Of a stretch of 64,000 nt of DNA, positions 1 through 13,143 are shown one piece after another. Below the pieces are notes generated by a model. The model was not told the origin of the DNA. It saw nothing but the letters and a program-made list of their open reading frames with translations, and did no database searches. The DNA comes from Sutcliffiella horikoshii (GTDB lineage: Bacteria; Bacillota; Bacilli; Bacillales; Bacillaceae_I). The stretch covers positions 310,001 to 374,000 of the forward strand of contig NZ_JAIVKY010000005.1 of the NCBI RefSeq assembly GCF_020524325.1. Reading direction: 5' to 3'. Each line of letters begins with the position of its first letter. The stretch's first letter is position 1. Both the position numbers and the translations under genes were made by a program.

Positions 1-307
1 GCTCTTAAGAATCCAACATGAAAGGCATCACAGCGGTAAAGCAGGATTGGATGATTACCATGAGCAATACGGTATGACAATTCAACGAGAAAAAGAAATG
101 AAGCCGAACAGCATCATCATGCACCCGGCACCGATCAACCGCGGGGTGGAAATTGCTTCAGAGCTTGTGGAATGCGAGCGCTCAAGAATTTTCAAGCAGA
201 TGGAAAATGGCTTATACATGAGAATGGCTGTACTGAAAAGGGCACTAACAAACAATGAAGGAGGAAAAGAGCATGACAACATTATTAAAGAATGGGAAAT
301 GGCTTAA
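1..307 (+). CDS. pyrB: Aspartate carbamoyltransferase, C-terminal part (cut by window edge)
   Basis: Only about the last 101 residues are present; the frame is open from position 2 at the window edge. PyrB condenses carbamoyl phosphate with aspartate, the committed step of UMP synthesis, in the cytoplasm. Visible are [23 protein letters not shown] (the HPAP-NR loop typical of the family's substrate-binding C-terminal domain) and [18 protein letters not shown]. The last residues run into pyrC: the stop lies 35 bp downstream of the pyrC ATG, so the two genes overlap and are probably translationally coupled. It is the first gene seen of the pyr operon; pyrR, pyrP and their attenuators would lie upstream, outside the window. 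Confidence 0.95.
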   Translation, partial: LLRIQHERHHSGKAGLDDYHEQYGMTIQREKEMKPNSIIMHPAPINRGVEIASELVECERSRIFKQMENGLYMRMAVLKRALTNNEGGKEHDNIIKEWEMA

Positions 308-1562
308 TTCTGAAGGTGATATGGAAAAAGTGGATATCCTGATTGAGGGTAAAAACATCAAAAGCATCGCCTCCAACATTGATGATAAAGGGATAGAGGA
401 AGTAATCGATCTTGAGGGGAATCTTATATCCGCAGGGTTCATTGATGTACATGTACATCTAAGGGAACCTGGTGGAGAAAAGAAAGAAACAATTGAAACA
501 GGAACGATGGCTGCAGCTAAGGGAGGATTCACCACCATATGCGCGATGCCTAATACAAGACCGACACCTGATACAAAAGAACAGCTAGATTGGTTGAATA
601 ATAGAATCAAAGAAACGGCAAGTGTCCGCGTCCTTCCATATGCTTGCATCACAACAAGACAGCTTGGTCAGGAACTTACCAATTTTGCTGAGTTAAAAGA
701 AGCGGGTGCATTCGCTTTTACAGATGACGGGGTTGGCGTGCAGGATGCCTCCAAAATGCTTGAGGCAATGAAACGAGCGGCGGCTCTTGATATGGCGATT
801 GTTGCTCATTGTGAAGAAAATACACTGATAAATAAAGGTTCTGTACATGAAGGGACGTTTTCCAAGGAACATGGTTTAAATGGAATTCCTTCCGTATGTG
901 AATCTGTTCATATCGCACGCGACATTTTGCTTGCGGAGGCTGCGGGCTGCCACTATCATGTCTGTCATATCAGTACAAAGGAATCAGTCAGAGTGGTAAG
1001 GGACGCAAAACGAGCTGGAATTAAGGTGACTGCCGAAGTCAGCCCGCATCATCTGTTGTTATGTGAAGAGGATATCCCGGGACTTGATCCGAATTTCAAA
1101 ATGAACCCCCCATTAAGAGGAGAAGCGGACCAAGAAGCTTTAATAGAAGGTTTGCTTGACGGAACCATTGATTTCATCGCGACTGATCACGCTCCGCATA
1201 CTGCTGAAGAAAAAGCAGAAGGTATGGAAAAGGCACCATTCGGTATTGTAGGTCTAGAAACCGCGTTTCCGTTACTCTATACAAACTTTGTGGAAACAGA
1301 GAAATTCACACTGAAACAATTAGTAGATTGGCTTACTGTTAAGCCTGCAGAAGTGTTCAAACTGCAAAGTGGAAAAATAGAAGAAGGAGCTACAGCAGAC
1401 CTTACCGTTATCGATTTGAATAGCTTATCAACTGTTAATCCGGAGAGGTTCCTTTCCAAAGGGAAAAACACACCTTTCACAGGTTGGGAATGCAAAGGAT
1501 GGCCAGTAATGACAATAGTAGAAGGAAAACTAGTTTGGCAGAAAGGTAGTGTTCAAGTATGA
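273..1562 (+). CDS. pyrC: Dihydroorotase
   Basis: 429 aa zinc amidohydrolase that cyclises carbamoyl aspartate to dihydroorotate. The metal-binding HVH is at about residues 60-62 ([12 protein letters not shown]), followed by [24 protein letters not shown] and the ATDHAPHT motif of the active site, in the usual order for the class I enzyme of Bacillus. The ATG at 273 is preferred over an in-frame start 18 bp upstream because AAGGAGG lies 8-14 bp before it and homologues begin at this point. The start lies inside the pyrB reading frame, and the stop overlaps the pyrAA ATG by 4 bp (ATGA). Full length for the family. Confidence 0.97.
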   Translation: MTTLLKNGKWLNSEGDMEKVDILIEGKNIKSIASNIDDKGIEEVIDLEGNLISAGFIDVHVHLREPGGEKKETIETGTMAAAKGGFTTICAMPNTRPTPDTKEQLDWLNNRIKETASVRVLPYACITTRQLGQELTNFAELKEAGAFAFTDDGVGVQDASKMLEAMKRAAALDMAIVAHCEENTLINKGSVHEGTFSKEHGLNGIPSVCESVHIARDILLAEAAGCHYHVCHISTKESVRVVRDAKRAGIKVTAEVSPHHLLLCEEDIPGLDPNFKMNPPLRGEADQEALIEGLLDGTIDFIATDHAPHTAEEKAEGMEKAPFGIVGLETAFPLLYTNFVETEKFTLKQLVDWLTVKPAEVFKLQSGKIEEGATADLTVIDLNSLSTVNPERFLSKGKNTPFTGWECKGWPVMTIVEGKLVWQKGSVQV

Positions 1563-2656
1563 ATAGACAACTAATTTTAGAAGACGGTACTTTCTTTGTA
1601 GGAAAGGCGTTTGGCAGCTTAAAGGACTCTATTGGCGAAGTGGTTTTTAATACAGGAATGACAGGTTATCAAGAAATTTTATCAGATCCATCCTACTGCG
1701 GGCAGCTAGTTACCCTCACATATCCGCTGGTCGGGAATTACGGAGTGAACAGAGATGACTTCGAATCCATTCATCCTGCCATTCATGGTTTTATTGTAAA
1801 AGAAGTGAGTGATTATCCATCAAACTTCCGTAATCAATGGACACTGGATGAATTTTTTAAAGCAAAAGACATTCCTGGAATAGCAGGAATTGATACGAGA
1901 AAACTTACAAGAATCATTCGTCAGCACGGAACACTTAAAGGAGCTTTATGCGGACTTGATGTAGACCGCGATGAAGTGATTCAACAACTGAAAACGACGA
2001 CACTTGCAACCAACCAGGTTCATCAAGTGTCTACAAAGACAGCCTATCCTAGCCCGGGACGCGGTTACCGAGTGGTTCTTGTAGATTTTGGGATGAAACA
2101 TGGTATTTTGCGCGAATTGAACAAACGTGGATGCGACGTGGTCGTGGTTCCTTACAACATCACTGCAGAAGAAATTATGCAGCTCAGCCCAGACGGTGTG
2201 ATGCTGTCTAATGGACCTGGGGATCCAAAAGACGTTCCGGAAGCGATCACGATGATTCAAGGTCTTCTTGGAAAAGTACCGGTATTCGGCATCTGCCTTG
2301 GCCATCAGCTTTTCGCCCTTGCATGTGGAGCGGACACAGAAAAAATGAAATTCGGCCATCGAGGCTCCAATCACCCGGTAAAAGATTTGAAAACAGGTAA
2401 AGTGGCATTAACTTCCCAAAACCATGGCTACACCGTAACGGAAGAGTCATTAGGGAATACAAGACTAGAAGTAACGCATATCGCATTAAACGACGGTACG
2501 GTAGAAGGTGTCAAACATAAAGATTATCCGGTATTCACGGTCCAATACCACCCGGAAGCAAGTCCTGGACCAGAAGATGCGAACTACTTATTTGATCAAT
2601 TCATGGAACTTATCAAGGAAGCAAAAAAGGAGGAACTTGTATGCCAAAACGTCTAG
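1559..2656 (+). CDS. pyrAA: Carbamoyl-phosphate synthase, pyrimidine-specific, small (glutaminase) subunit
   Basis: 365 aa, also called carA. It hydrolyses glutamine and channels ammonia to the large subunit encoded next. The N-terminal CPSase small-chain domain (about 1-150) is followed by a class I glutamine amidotransferase domain with the nucleophile elbow [11 protein letters not shown] (Cys246) and the catalytic pair in [10 protein letters not shown] (His331 and Glu333). The start overlaps the pyrC stop by 4 bp, and the stop lies 16 bp inside pyrAB, so 1:1 translation with its partner is likely. The position inside the pyr operon shows this is the pyrimidine-specific rather than arginine-specific enzyme. 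Confidence 0.97.
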   Translation: MNRQLILEDGTFFVGKAFGSLKDSIGEVVFNTGMTGYQEILSDPSYCGQLVTLTYPLVGNYGVNRDDFESIHPAIHGFIVKEVSDYPSNFRNQWTLDEFFKAKDIPGIAGIDTRKLTRIIRQHGTLKGALCGLDVDRDEVIQQLKTTTLATNQVHQVSTKTAYPSPGRGYRVVLVDFGMKHGILRELNKRGCDVVVVPYNITAEEIMQLSPDGVMLSNGPGDPKDVPEAITMIQGLLGKVPVFGICLGHQLFALACGADTEKMKFGHRGSNHPVKDLKTGKVALTSQNHGYTVTEESLGNTRLEVTHIALNDGTVEGVKHKDYPVFTVQYHPEASPGPEDANYLFDQFMELIKEAKKEELVCQNV

Positions 2657-5600
2657 ACATCCAATCCATCTTAGTAATCGGGTCCGGTCCAATCGTGATC
2701 GGCCAGGCAGCAGAATTTGATTATGCAGGTACACAAGCGTGTATCGCCCTTCGCGAAGAAGGATACCGCGTCATTCTAGTAAACTCCAATCCTGCAACCA
2801 TCATGACAGATCAAGAGATGGCGGACAAAGTATACATGGAGCCATTAACGGTCGAATTTGTGAGCAGAATCATCCGCAAGGAACGCCCTGATGCCATCCT
2901 TCCAACTCTTGGTGGTCAAACAGGATTGAATCTTGCTGTAGAACTGGCGGAAGCGGGTGTCCTGGAGGAGTGTAACGTCCAAATCCTTGGTACAAAACTT
3001 TCTGCCATCCAAAAAGCAGAGGACCGCGACCTGTTCCGTACCTTAATGAATGAGCTGGGAGAGCCGGTACCACAAAGTGAAATCATCACAAATCTTGATG
3101 AAGCTTATGAATTTGTAAGTGAAGTAGGATACCCTGTAATCGTAAGACCTGCTTATACGCTTGGCGGTACAGGTGGAGGAATTTGTTCTGACGAAGAAGA
3201 ATTGATTGAAATTGTGACTAGTGGTCTGAAAAATAGTCCGGTAACACAATGCCTACTAGAAAAAAGCATCGCCGGTTTTAAGGAAATCGAATACGAAGTG
3301 ATGCGTGACAGCAATGACAATGCAATAGTGGTCTGTAACATGGAAAACATCGACCCGGTGGGAGTACATACAGGAGACTCCATCGTAGTGGCACCAAGTC
3401 AAACGCTAAGCGACAGGGAATACCAGTTATTGCGAAATGTATCCTTGAAAATCATCCGTGCCCTAGAGATCGAGGGTGGATGTAACGTACAGCTTGCGCT
3501 TGATCCACACAGTTTCAACTACTATATTATCGAAGTAAACCCAAGGGTAAGCCGTTCATCTGCACTTGCTTCTAAGGCAACAGGTTATCCAATCGCTAAG
3601 CTTGCAGCGAAAATCGCGGTAGGCTTGACACTGGATGAAATGATGAACCCTGTTACAGGAAAAACTTATGCATGCTTTGAACCGGCGCTTGATTATATCG
3701 TCACAAAAATTCCTAGGTTCCCGTTTGATAAGTTCGAATCCGCAAACCGCCGTCTTGGAACTCAAATGAAAGCAACCGGGGAAGTAATGGCAATCGGAAG
3801 AACCTTTGAGGAATCCCTTCTGAAAGCAGTTCGTTCCTTGGAATCGAACATCTCCTACCTAGAGCTTGAAGGAAGCGAAGGGTTTTCAGATGAATTAGTG
3901 GAAAAACGGATCAGAAAAGCTGGAGATGAAAGATTGTTCTATATTGCGGAAGCAATGAGAAGGGGCGTCACCATCCAAACTATTCATGAATGGTGTGAGA
4001 TTGATCTGTTTTTCCTGCAAAAACTTCATAAGATCTTGGCGATGGAAGAGTTTATCACAAGCAACAATGGTTGCATCTCCACACTGATCGAAGCGAAAGA
4101 AATGGGCTTCAGCGACGAGACGATCTCCAAACTTTGGTCGACAACCGAAAGAGATATCTATGAACTTCGTCTTCAAGAAAATATCGCACCTGTCTATAAA
4201 ATGGTGGATACTTGCGCAGCTGAGTTCGAATCCAGCACTCCTTACTACTATGGAACGTATGAAGAAGAAAACGAATCTGAAGTTACCGAAAAAGAAAGCA
4301 TCGTTGTGCTCGGCTCCGGTCCAATCCGAATCGGCCAAGGTGTGGAGTTCGACTATGCAACGGTTCATTCTGTATGGGCGATCAAGGAAGCGGGTTATGA
4401 AGCAATCATCATCAACAACAATCCAGAAACTGTATCAACAGACTTCAGTATCTCAGACAAGCTTTATTTTGAGCCATTAACGATTGAGGATGTCATGAAT
4501 ATCATCAATCTTGAAAAGCCAAAAGGAGTCGTGGTGCAATTTGGTGGCCAAACGGCAATCAACCTTGCAGCGGAATTAGAAGCAAGAGGAGTTAAGATTT
4601 TAGGTACTACCTTGGAAGACTTGGATCGTGCGGAAAACCGTGATAAATTCGAACAAACATTGAACAACCTTGAAATTCCACAGCCTAAAGGGAAAACAGC
4701 CATCTCTATCCCTGAGGCGATAGAAATTGCCGAAGGAATCGGCTACCCGGTGCTTGTGCGTCCATCCTATGTTTTGGGCGGTCGTGCGATGGAAATCGTC
4801 TATAAATCAGAAGAACTTTTACACTATATGAAAAACGCGGTAAAAATTAACCCTGAACATCCTGTACTGATTGATAAATACATGACAGGCAAAGAAATTG
4901 AAGTAGATGCGATCTCAGATGGAAAAGATGTATTCATCCCAGGAATCATGGAGCATATCGAACGCGCAGGTGTTCACTCCGGTGACTCAATAGCGGTCTA
5001 TCCTCCGCAAACATTGAGTGCGGCTATCAAGGAGCAAATCATTGATTACACAACAAGGTTGGCGCAAGGCTTGAACATTATTGGTCTACTAAACATTCAA
5101 TTTGTCATCTACAAAGAGGAAGTTTATGTAATCGAAGTAAACCCAAGATCAAGCCGTACCGTGCCATTCTTAAGTAAAATAACGCATGTACCGATGGCCA
5201 AGGTTGCTACCAAGATCATCTTAGGTGAAACACTGGCATCACAAGGATATGGATCTGGACTACAGTCAGAGACAAAAGGAGTTTTTGTAAAGGTTCCGGT
5301 ATTCTCTTTTGCAAAACTGCGAAATGTCGATATCACGCTTGGCCCTGAGATGAAATCGACTGGGGAAGTGATGGGGAAAGATATCACCCTTGAAAAAGCA
5401 CTGTATAAAGGCCTGGTTGCTTCCGGAATTTCCATAAAAACTTACGGTTCTGTGTTGTTTACCATTGCCGACAAGGATAAAGAAGAAGCACTTCAACTGG
5501 CGAAAAGGTTCCACCGTATTGGGTATAAACTTTTGGCAACAGCAGGAACTGCCGAGTTCTTCGGTGAGTCGGACATCCCGGTAACGGTTGTGAATAAAAT

Positions 5601-5855
5601 TGGGGGAGAATCACCGAACCTGATAGATGTGATTAGAAAAGGGCAAGCACAATTTGTTATTAACACTCTGACTAAAGGCAAACAGCCTGCACGTGACGGG
5701 TTCAGAATCCGCCGCGAATCTGTGGAAAATGGGATACCGTGCCTGACTTCTCTTGATACAGCAAAAGCAATCTTGAGAGTACTAGAATCGATGACATTCT
5801 CCATCGAATCGATTGAAACCTTGGAAAGCTCAGAAAAAGAGGCGGTGTACAGCTA

Positions 5856-5856
<1 letters not shown>
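2641..5856 (+). CDS. pyrAB: Carbamoyl-phosphate synthase, pyrimidine-specific, large subunit
   Basis: 1071 aa, also called carB, the same length as the B. subtilis protein. It makes carbamoyl phosphate from bicarbonate, ammonia and two ATP. The protein is an internal duplication: the first ATP-grasp half begins [20 protein letters not shown] and the second begins near residue 553 with [20 protein letters not shown]; each has an ATP-grasp core with EVNPR ([24 protein letters not shown]). A methylglyoxal-synthase-like allosteric domain forms the last 135 residues or so. AAGGAGG precedes the ATG inside the end of pyrAA. The stop and the pyrK start share one base (TAATG). Confidence 0.98.
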
Positions 5857-8251
<2,395 letters not shown>

Positions 8252-8255
<4 letters not shown>

Positions 8256-8896
8256 ACGAGCTTATGAACAGAACAGTGGCAGAAGACTTATTGGAAATAA
8301 AAGCAGTATTTTTTCAACCGAACGATCCATTTACATGGTCCTCAGGAATTAAATCACCCATTTATTGTGACAACCGTTTGACCATTTCATATCCACGTGT
8401 TAGAAAGAACATCTCAGAATCTTTGTCCCGATTAATTGTTTCAAAATTTCCAGATGTGCAGGTGGTAGCTGGTACCGCAACAGCAGGTATCCCTCACGCC
8501 GCATTAGTGAGCAACGAACTGAACTTGCCGATGTGCTACGTTCGCAGCAAAGCAAAAGCACATGGAAAAGGCAATCAGATTGAAGGAAGAGTAGAAGCCG
8601 GCCAGAAAGTTGTTGTCGTGGAAGATTTAATTTCCACAGGCGGTAGCGCTATTGCAGCCGTTGACGCACTAAGAGAAGCTGGATGCGAAGTGCTAGGTGT
8701 GGTAGCAATTTTTACATACGGTCTGGAAGTTGCGGATGATAACTTGTCCAATTACGAGATCGAAGCGCATGCACTTTGTGACTATCAGACTTTGATGGAT
8801 GTGGCAATCGAGAAGGACTACATTGGAGAAGGTGACCGCAAGAAGCTTTCGAAGTGGGTGGAGAACCCGACAAGCGAGACTTGGATGGAGTTTTAA
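8252..8896 (+). CDS. pyrE: Orotate phosphoribosyltransferase
   Basis: 214 aa. It transfers phosphoribose from PRPP to orotate to give OMP. The PRPP-binding signature [14 protein letters not shown] contains the acidic pair Glu124-Asp125; [18 protein letters not shown] is the flexible catalytic loop. The ATG lies in an ATGA overlap with pyrF; the frame is open only 21 bp further upstream. It is the last gene of the operon: a terminator follows 16 bp after the stop. Confidence 0.97.
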
Positions 8897-8911
8897 GGAT
8901 TTTATTGAGGG

Positions 8912-8950
8912 ATCCCTTGGACTGTTGGTGGTCTGGGGGATTTTTGTTTT
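8912..8950 (+). terminator. Rho-independent terminator of the pyr operon
   Basis: An 11-bp stem (8912-8922 with 8931-8941, three G-U pairs) and an 8-nt loop are followed by TTTTGTTTT. It lies 16 bp after the pyrE stop and marks the end of the operon. Confidence 0.85.
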
Positions 8951-9010
8951 GGGAGTAGAATATCGGAATAGAGTATCACCTTTTTTGGGAATCGTATAGC
9001 TGAGGAGGAG

Positions 9011-9130
9011 TTAAAGTGTAGAATATGAGAGCTTAGTTGTCTAAGTGCGGTTGGGAAATGTACAAGCTGATCCGGGAAATGTAGAAGGTCGCATGTGAAG
9101 TGGTAGAAGGTTGGGATATAACTGTAGAAG
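9011..9130. repeat. 21-bp periodic repeat, copy A
   Basis: A GTAGAAGGT-like core recurs with starts at 9018, 9039, 9060, 9081, 9103 and 9124, so spacing is 21, 21, 21, 22 and 21 bp. Cores at the right end match best; those at 9039 (GTCTAAGTG) and 9060 (GTACAAGCT) are diverged. Spacers are about 12 bp and not conserved from unit to unit. The block aligns without gaps to copy B exactly 270 bp downstream. Both strands carry stop codons, so it is not coding. Confidence 0.8.
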
Positions 9131-9280
9131 GTGGATTGAAGGGGAGGGTAGTTACCGTTGGAAACATAGATTTCCCTGCTTTCCTAAGCAAGAAGCCTCA
9201 TTCTATTGAAAGAAGCTGAGCGAAGTTACCAAGAAGGTAAAAGATTACCTACTTTTGAAAATTAGGTAGCTGAAAAAGAG

Positions 9281-9400
9281 CGAAAATGTAGAATAAGAGA
9301 GTTTAGAGGTCGAAGTGTGGCTGGTAAATGTACAAGCGGATCCGGGAAATGTAGAAGGTCGCACTAAAAGTGGTAGAAGGTCACGATTTAACTGTAGAAC
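9281..9400. repeat. 21-bp periodic repeat, copy B
   Basis: Ungapped direct repeat of copy A at an offset of exactly 270 bp. Cores begin at 9288, 9309, 9330, 9351, 9373 and 9394. The middle part, including GATCCGGGAAATGTAGAAGG, is identical in the two copies, while other positions differ. It looks like an old duplication of the whole block on top of the 21-bp periodicity. Confidence 0.8.
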
Positions 9401-9550
9401 CTCACGTAGAACACCTTTCCGAACATTAAATCCACTAATTTAAATTAAAAAATCCCAAAAAAATATAACAAATTTCTTCATGCAAAACAGGAACTCCACA
9501 GACGAATGTCGAAATGTGCAACTAAACCAAACCTAGAAAGGTGTGAAAAA

Positions 9551-10403
9551 TTGATTAAACAAACATACCGTCGTTCAATCATGCAGTGCAAGCTTGATGC
9601 CTTACTTAGAAGACTGCCACCGCAGCATGAAAAGTACTCACAGATTGAGAGTGAATTAGGCAAAAGACGTTCTGGAGATTTTGGCGAAAACTCCATCGAT
9701 TATTATTTATCGCAATTAAGTGGAATTCAGGATTATATTGTAGTTAAATGTGCTAGACTACTCCTTAATAACCATCACTTCCAAATGGATACTCTTCTAC
9801 TGTTCCCTTCATTTTTTATCCTCTTAGAAACTAAACACCTAACTGGAACGCTACTTTTTGATCCTGATTACCAACAATTCATTCAGATTAAGAAAGAGGA
9901 TATAAACCATGAAATTTCCAGACAAGATCCGATCCTCCAAGTGAAAATGCAATATAATCAATTTAAGCGGTGGTTAGCCAACCGGCAGTCAACCCGCTCC
10001 ACCATATATTCCCCACGTGAAATTTCCTTACTAATAACCAACCACCATGTTCCAAGAGACGTAAATATCCTTAAAGATTACAATATAGATCCTACAGAAA
10101 TATTGACAGGAGTTGCTTGCCCTAATTGTAACAAACTGGCTATGGAGAAACACCCAAGAGAATGGAGCTGCCCCTATTGTAAACACCAATCAAAGAATGC
10201 TCACACTCAAACACTAATTGATTATTATTTTTTATATGGCACACCAATTTCAATTCGAGAGGTGGGCAAAATTTTACACATTAAATAATGTACGTACTGC
10301 AAGAAGAATGATAAAAGAGTTATCACTCAAGCGAATTGGAACCACTTATAACTCTAGATATTGCCTGAAAAGCCTCCAAGAACAACAAAACGCACCCATA
10401 TAA
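9551..10403 (+). pseudogene. NERD-domain protein with zinc ribbon, apparently frameshifted near its 3' end
   Basis: The main frame, 9551-10288 (245 aa), has a NERD (nuclease-related) domain at about residues 35-150: GDFGENSIDYYL, FQMDTLLLF and LLETKHLTG give the acidic/E-x-K pattern expected of this restriction-endonuclease-like fold. A zinc ribbon follows (CPNC and CPYC). The frame stops at 10286-10288 just after GTPISIREVGKILHIK. Removing one A from the AAA at 10283-10285 joins it to a second frame (HINNVRTARRMIKELSL) that runs to 10403 and completes a helix-turn-helix-like tail as I recall from homologues. Start: TTG at 9551 with AAAGGTG 7 bp upstream; an ATG at 9506 is possible. Its cellular role is not known. 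A sequencing error would also explain the shift. Confidence 0.65.
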
Positions 10404-10417
10404 ACGGGTGCGTTTGT
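10386..10417. terminator. Bidirectional terminator between NERD gene and SurA-like gene
   Basis: A perfect 10-bp stem AAACGCACCC/GGGTGCGTTT (10388-10397 with 10406-10415) with an 8-nt loop. On the minus strand it is followed by TTTTGTTGTT, so it mainly serves the SurA-like gene; it also overlaps the end of the restored NERD frame on the plus strand. Confidence 0.8.
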
Positions 10418-10430
10418 CCAATACATAAAA

Positions 10431-11189
10431 TTAGATTAGTTTCTCAATTTCACTGTCTTTTTTTAGATCTTCTACAAGAGTTTGTAGTTTCTTTTGTGTT
10501 TCTTCTTGTTCAAGTTGGCCGCGGATTTGATCTTCCACTTCCGCAAGTTCTGGGAATTGATTTTCAGGAGCTTCTTCTCCTTCAGGAGCTTCCGCTTGTT
10601 GAGCTTCACTTTGCTCTTTTGCTTGGTTGTAGTATTCTTTGATCTGCTCGTCCGTTACTTTTGTTTCAGGAAATTCTTTTTCCATATATTTTTGAAGTGC
10701 CAATTCTTCAGAGATTTGCGCCTTTAAAGTTTCCATAGTTAGTGGGCTTGCTTCAAGTGCCTCTTCGAATTTTTCTTCACTTTCGTAGTTTGCTTTTATG
10801 TCCTTAATGTAATCTTCAATTTCTTTTTCGCTTGTTTTATAGCCTTTGCTTTCCACTTCTTGAGAAAGTATTTTTTGATCGATTAATGCGTTTAGTGTTT
10901 GGTCTTTCATTGCTTTAGCGTCTCCGCCTTGACCGAACTGCATCATCATCATTTGAGTTTGCTGAAGCATCTCATTATATTCTTGGCCTTTAATTTCCTG
11001 TCCGTTGACCTTTGCTACTACTTTTTCAGGATCGACTTCTTCAACTTCAGGGGTTTGCTGTTCTTGTCCTTCTTGAGCTTCTTTGTTTTCATTGCCTTCT
11101 TTAGAAGCATTGTTTCCATCAGACCCGCAGGCAGCTAATAGAACAGCTGTTAACATTGCTACTAGAAAAATCATCAATTTCTTTTTCAT
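10431..11189 (-). CDS. SurA-N-terminal-domain lipoprotein (PrsA/SurA-like, no rotamase domain)
   Basis: 252 aa. A lipoprotein signal (KKK, hydrophobic stretch, lipobox LAAC with Cys21) predicts attachment to the outer face of the membrane. A Glu/Gln-rich linker (about 25-55) is followed by a SurA N-terminal-like helical domain (VVAKVNGQEIKGQEYNEML, then LIDQKILSQEVESKGY) and a charged helical tail. The parvulin-type rotamase domain of PrsA is absent, so peptidyl-prolyl isomerase activity is not expected; a chaperone role for secreted proteins is inferred from the fold. The start at 11189 has GGAGGG upstream. It is followed by its own terminator. Confidence 0.8.
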   Translation of the reverse strand: MKKKLMIFLVAMLTAVLLAACGSDGNNASKEGNENKEAQEGQEQQTPEVEEVDPEKVVAKVNGQEIKGQEYNEMLQQTQMMMMQFGQGGDAKAMKDQTLNALIDQKILSQEVESKGYKTSEKEIEDYIKDIKANYESEEKFEEALEASPLTMETLKAQISEELALQKYMEKEFPETKVTDEQIKEYYNQAKEQSEAQQAEAPEGEEAPENQFPELAEVEDQIRGQLEQEETQKKLQTLVEDLKKDSEIEKLI

Positions 11190-11328
11190 GTTGTTACCCT
11201 CCATTTGAAAAAAAACATTTAAAACTATTTTTCCATTTAAACATGGTTTTTATGAGGAAGCAAATAATTACCCTTCTTTTTGTAAAAATAAACCTAAATT
11301 GTGACTATATTTAAATAATTCATTAGAG

Positions 11329-11356
11329 AAGCACCTGCAAAAATAATCAGGTGCCC
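11329..11356 (-). terminator. Hairpin downstream of rqcH
   Basis: GCACCTG (11331-11337) pairs with CAGGTGC (11348-11354), just after the rqcH stop on the minus strand. The T-tract after it is poor (TTCTCT), so some read-through into the SurA-like gene is possible. Confidence 0.55.
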
Positions 11357-11359
11357 ATA

Positions 11360-13063
11360 CTATTTCCTTAAACCAATAATCAGTTCTTCATCAGGTGTCA
11401 CATAAACGGTCTGTTGTTGTTCGTAGATAACAAAGCCTGGTTTGGACCCGGTCGGTTTTTTTACATGTCTTACTTTTGTGAAGTCAACCGGTACGGAGCC
11501 GGAATGACGCGCTTTGCTGAAATATGCCGCAATGGTAGCTGCTTCTTTGATGGTCCCTTCAGATGGCTCATCACTTCTAATGACAACATGAGACCCAGGA
11601 ATGTCTTTTGTATGCAACCATATGTCATCACGTCTTGCAACGCGGTTGGTTAAATGATCGTTTTGTTTGTTGTTTTTACCGACTAGAATCTCGGTTCCAT
11701 CGCTTGCCAGGTAGGTTTCAAGAACCGGCTTTTGAGGTTTAACCTTTTTACGCTTTTGCTTCATACGCAAATAGCCTTCTTCCGTTAGTTCCTCACGGAT
11801 TTCCTGGATATCTTTTGGCGAAGCAGTTTCTACCTGTTGGTTCAGCATATCAAAATATTGAATTTCTGCTTTAGCCTTTTCAATTTGATCCTGTACGATA
11901 GCCAGTGAGTTTTTCGCTTTTTGGTATTTGTTAAAGTAACGCTGTGCATTGCTAGATGGAGAACGTTGGGGATCCAGGGTGATGGTGATGGTTCCTGAGT
12001 TCTCGTCATAATAGTTCACGACAGTTACTTCTGTATCTCCTCTTGAAATCTGATAGAGGTTGGCGGTCAGAAGTTCGCCGTATAGTTGGAATTTTTCAGC
12101 GTCCCTAGCATCCTCTAACGTTTTCTCTAGTTTCACAATCTTCTTTTCATTTTTTTGTATTTCATTCGTGATAAATCGCTCCAGGTCATTTGCTTGTTGT
12201 TTGACTCTGTCTCTTGATGCTTTACCGAAGTAAAAGCGATCAAGGGTTTCGCTCAGTGAGGAGTAAGATTTGCTTTCTCCTTTAATGTGTTGCAAATCAA
12301 GTAAGTAGAAAACTTCTTTGTTTCCATCCGTAATGATTTGAGGGGCGAGATCCCCAGTTTTTATTTTTTCCACTAATTCTATAAAGCTTTTCGGTAAGGT
12401 GTCTCTATTGGCGAGGCCAGCGCGGTGAACAGCTTCTTTAGCAAACAAAGGAGAAATCCCAGCAAAAGTGTTTACTAACTGTTTATCGAGTTTTCCTCCG
12501 ATATAATCCAGTTTTCTTTGTACGGTTTCTTCGGTAGCGTCAAGTGGATTAATTTTATCTTGTGCGGGCGGGAGCACATAGGTCTGGCCTGGTGTTAAAC
12601 TCCGATGTCTGTTTTGTGCCATCGGGACATGTTTGATGCTGTCCAAAATCATCTGCTTTTCTTTATCCACAAAGATGATGTTGGAGTGGCGTCCCATAAT
12701 TTCTACGATAAGCTGTTTATATGAAACATCCCCGATTTCGTTTCGTGCTTTCACATCAAAAACGATGATCCTGTCCATATCAATTTGATGAATCTGTGTG
12801 ATGATACTTCCCTCTAAATGCTTTCTTAGCAACATGCAAAACATCGGCGGCTCAGATGGATTTTCATAAGATTCTTCTGTCAGGTGCATTCTTGCATAGC
12901 TTGGATGCGCGCTGATTAGCAACTTATGATTGGTTCTTCCTGAGCGGATGGTTAGAATAAGTTCGTTTTTATAGGGTTGATAAATCTTTGTGATCCTTCC
13001 GCTTTCTAGCTTATCTTTCAATTCTGCCGTCATGGCGTATGTAAAAATACCGTCAAAACTCAT
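11360..13063 (-). CDS. rqcH: Ribosome-associated quality control protein RqcH (Rqc2/FbpA family)
   Basis: 567 aa, B. subtilis YloA. RqcH binds 50S subunits carrying stalled peptidyl-tRNA and recruits tRNA-Ala to add C-terminal alanine tails that mark the chain for degradation. The N-terminal NFACT-N domain begins [17 protein letters not shown]; central helices and coiled coil lie at about 280-430; the C-terminal NFACT-R part has [19 protein letters not shown]. The ATG at 13063 is chosen over one 51 bp upstream because GAAGGGAAG precedes it and homologues start MSFDG. It is divergent from the Ca2+ ATPase gene. Early annotations called this family fibronectin-binding. Confidence 0.95.
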   Translation of the reverse strand: MSFDGIFTYAMTAELKDKLESGRITKIYQPYKNELILTIRSGRTNHKLLISAHPSYARMHLTEESYENPSEPPMFCMLLRKHLEGSIITQIHQIDMDRIIVFDVKARNEIGDVSYKQLIVEIMGRHSNIIFVDKEKQMILDSIKHVPMAQNRHRSLTPGQTYVLPPAQDKINPLDATEETVQRKLDYIGGKLDKQLVNTFAGISPLFAKEAVHRAGLANRDTLPKSFIELVEKIKTGDLAPQIITDGNKEVFYLLDLQHIKGESKSYSSLSETLDRFYFGKASRDRVKQQANDLERFITNEIQKNEKKIVKLEKTLEDARDAEKFQLYGELLTANLYQISRGDTEVTVVNYYDENSGTITITLDPQRSPSSNAQRYFNKYQKAKNSLAIVQDQIEKAKAEIQYFDMLNQQVETASPKDIQEIREELTEEGYLRMKQKRKKVKPQKPVLETYLASDGTEILVGKNNKQNDHLTNRVARRDDIWLHTKDIPGSHVVIRSDEPSEGTIKEAATIAAYFSKARHSGSVPVDFTKVRHVKKPTGSKPGFVIYEQQQTVYVTPDEELIIGLRK

Positions 13064-13112
13064 ATATGTAAACTTCCCTTCTTGTTCCAAAACTAAAAAT
13101 TTCTCTTTTATC

Positions 13113-13143
13113 ATTATATCTTAACAATCTCGATAACACTCAA
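13113..13143 (-). promoter_or_regulatory. Possible promoter of rqcH
   Basis: On the minus strand TTGAGT (13138-13143) and a perfect TATAAT (13113-13118) are separated by 19 bp, longer than the usual 17. The -10 is good; the spacing weakens the call. Confidence 0.3.

Larger units (their letters stand above)
8951..9550. other. Gap of about 600 bp between pyrE and the NERD gene
   Basis: No coding sequence is supported here: short open frames lack ribosome binding sites and recognisable products. The main content is two aligned copies of a 21-bp periodic repeat (listed separately). The sequence between the copies (9134-9280) shows nothing I recognise. An AT-rich stretch at 9420-9480 precedes the NERD gene and could hold its promoter, but no clear -35/-10 pair is visible. 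Confidence 0.6.

Noticed and set aside
1946-2486. Long antisense ORFs within pyrAA, pyrAB and other genes
   Set aside because: Shadows of the real coding frames; no start signals and no recognisable products.
8799-8999. 66-aa ORF overlapping the end of pyrE and its terminator
   Set aside because: It runs through the pyr terminator hairpin, overlaps pyrE in another frame and has no ribosome binding site.
9011-9400. CRISPR array
   Set aside because: Cores are only about 9 bp with about 12-bp spacers that are the same in both blocks; no cas genes nearby.
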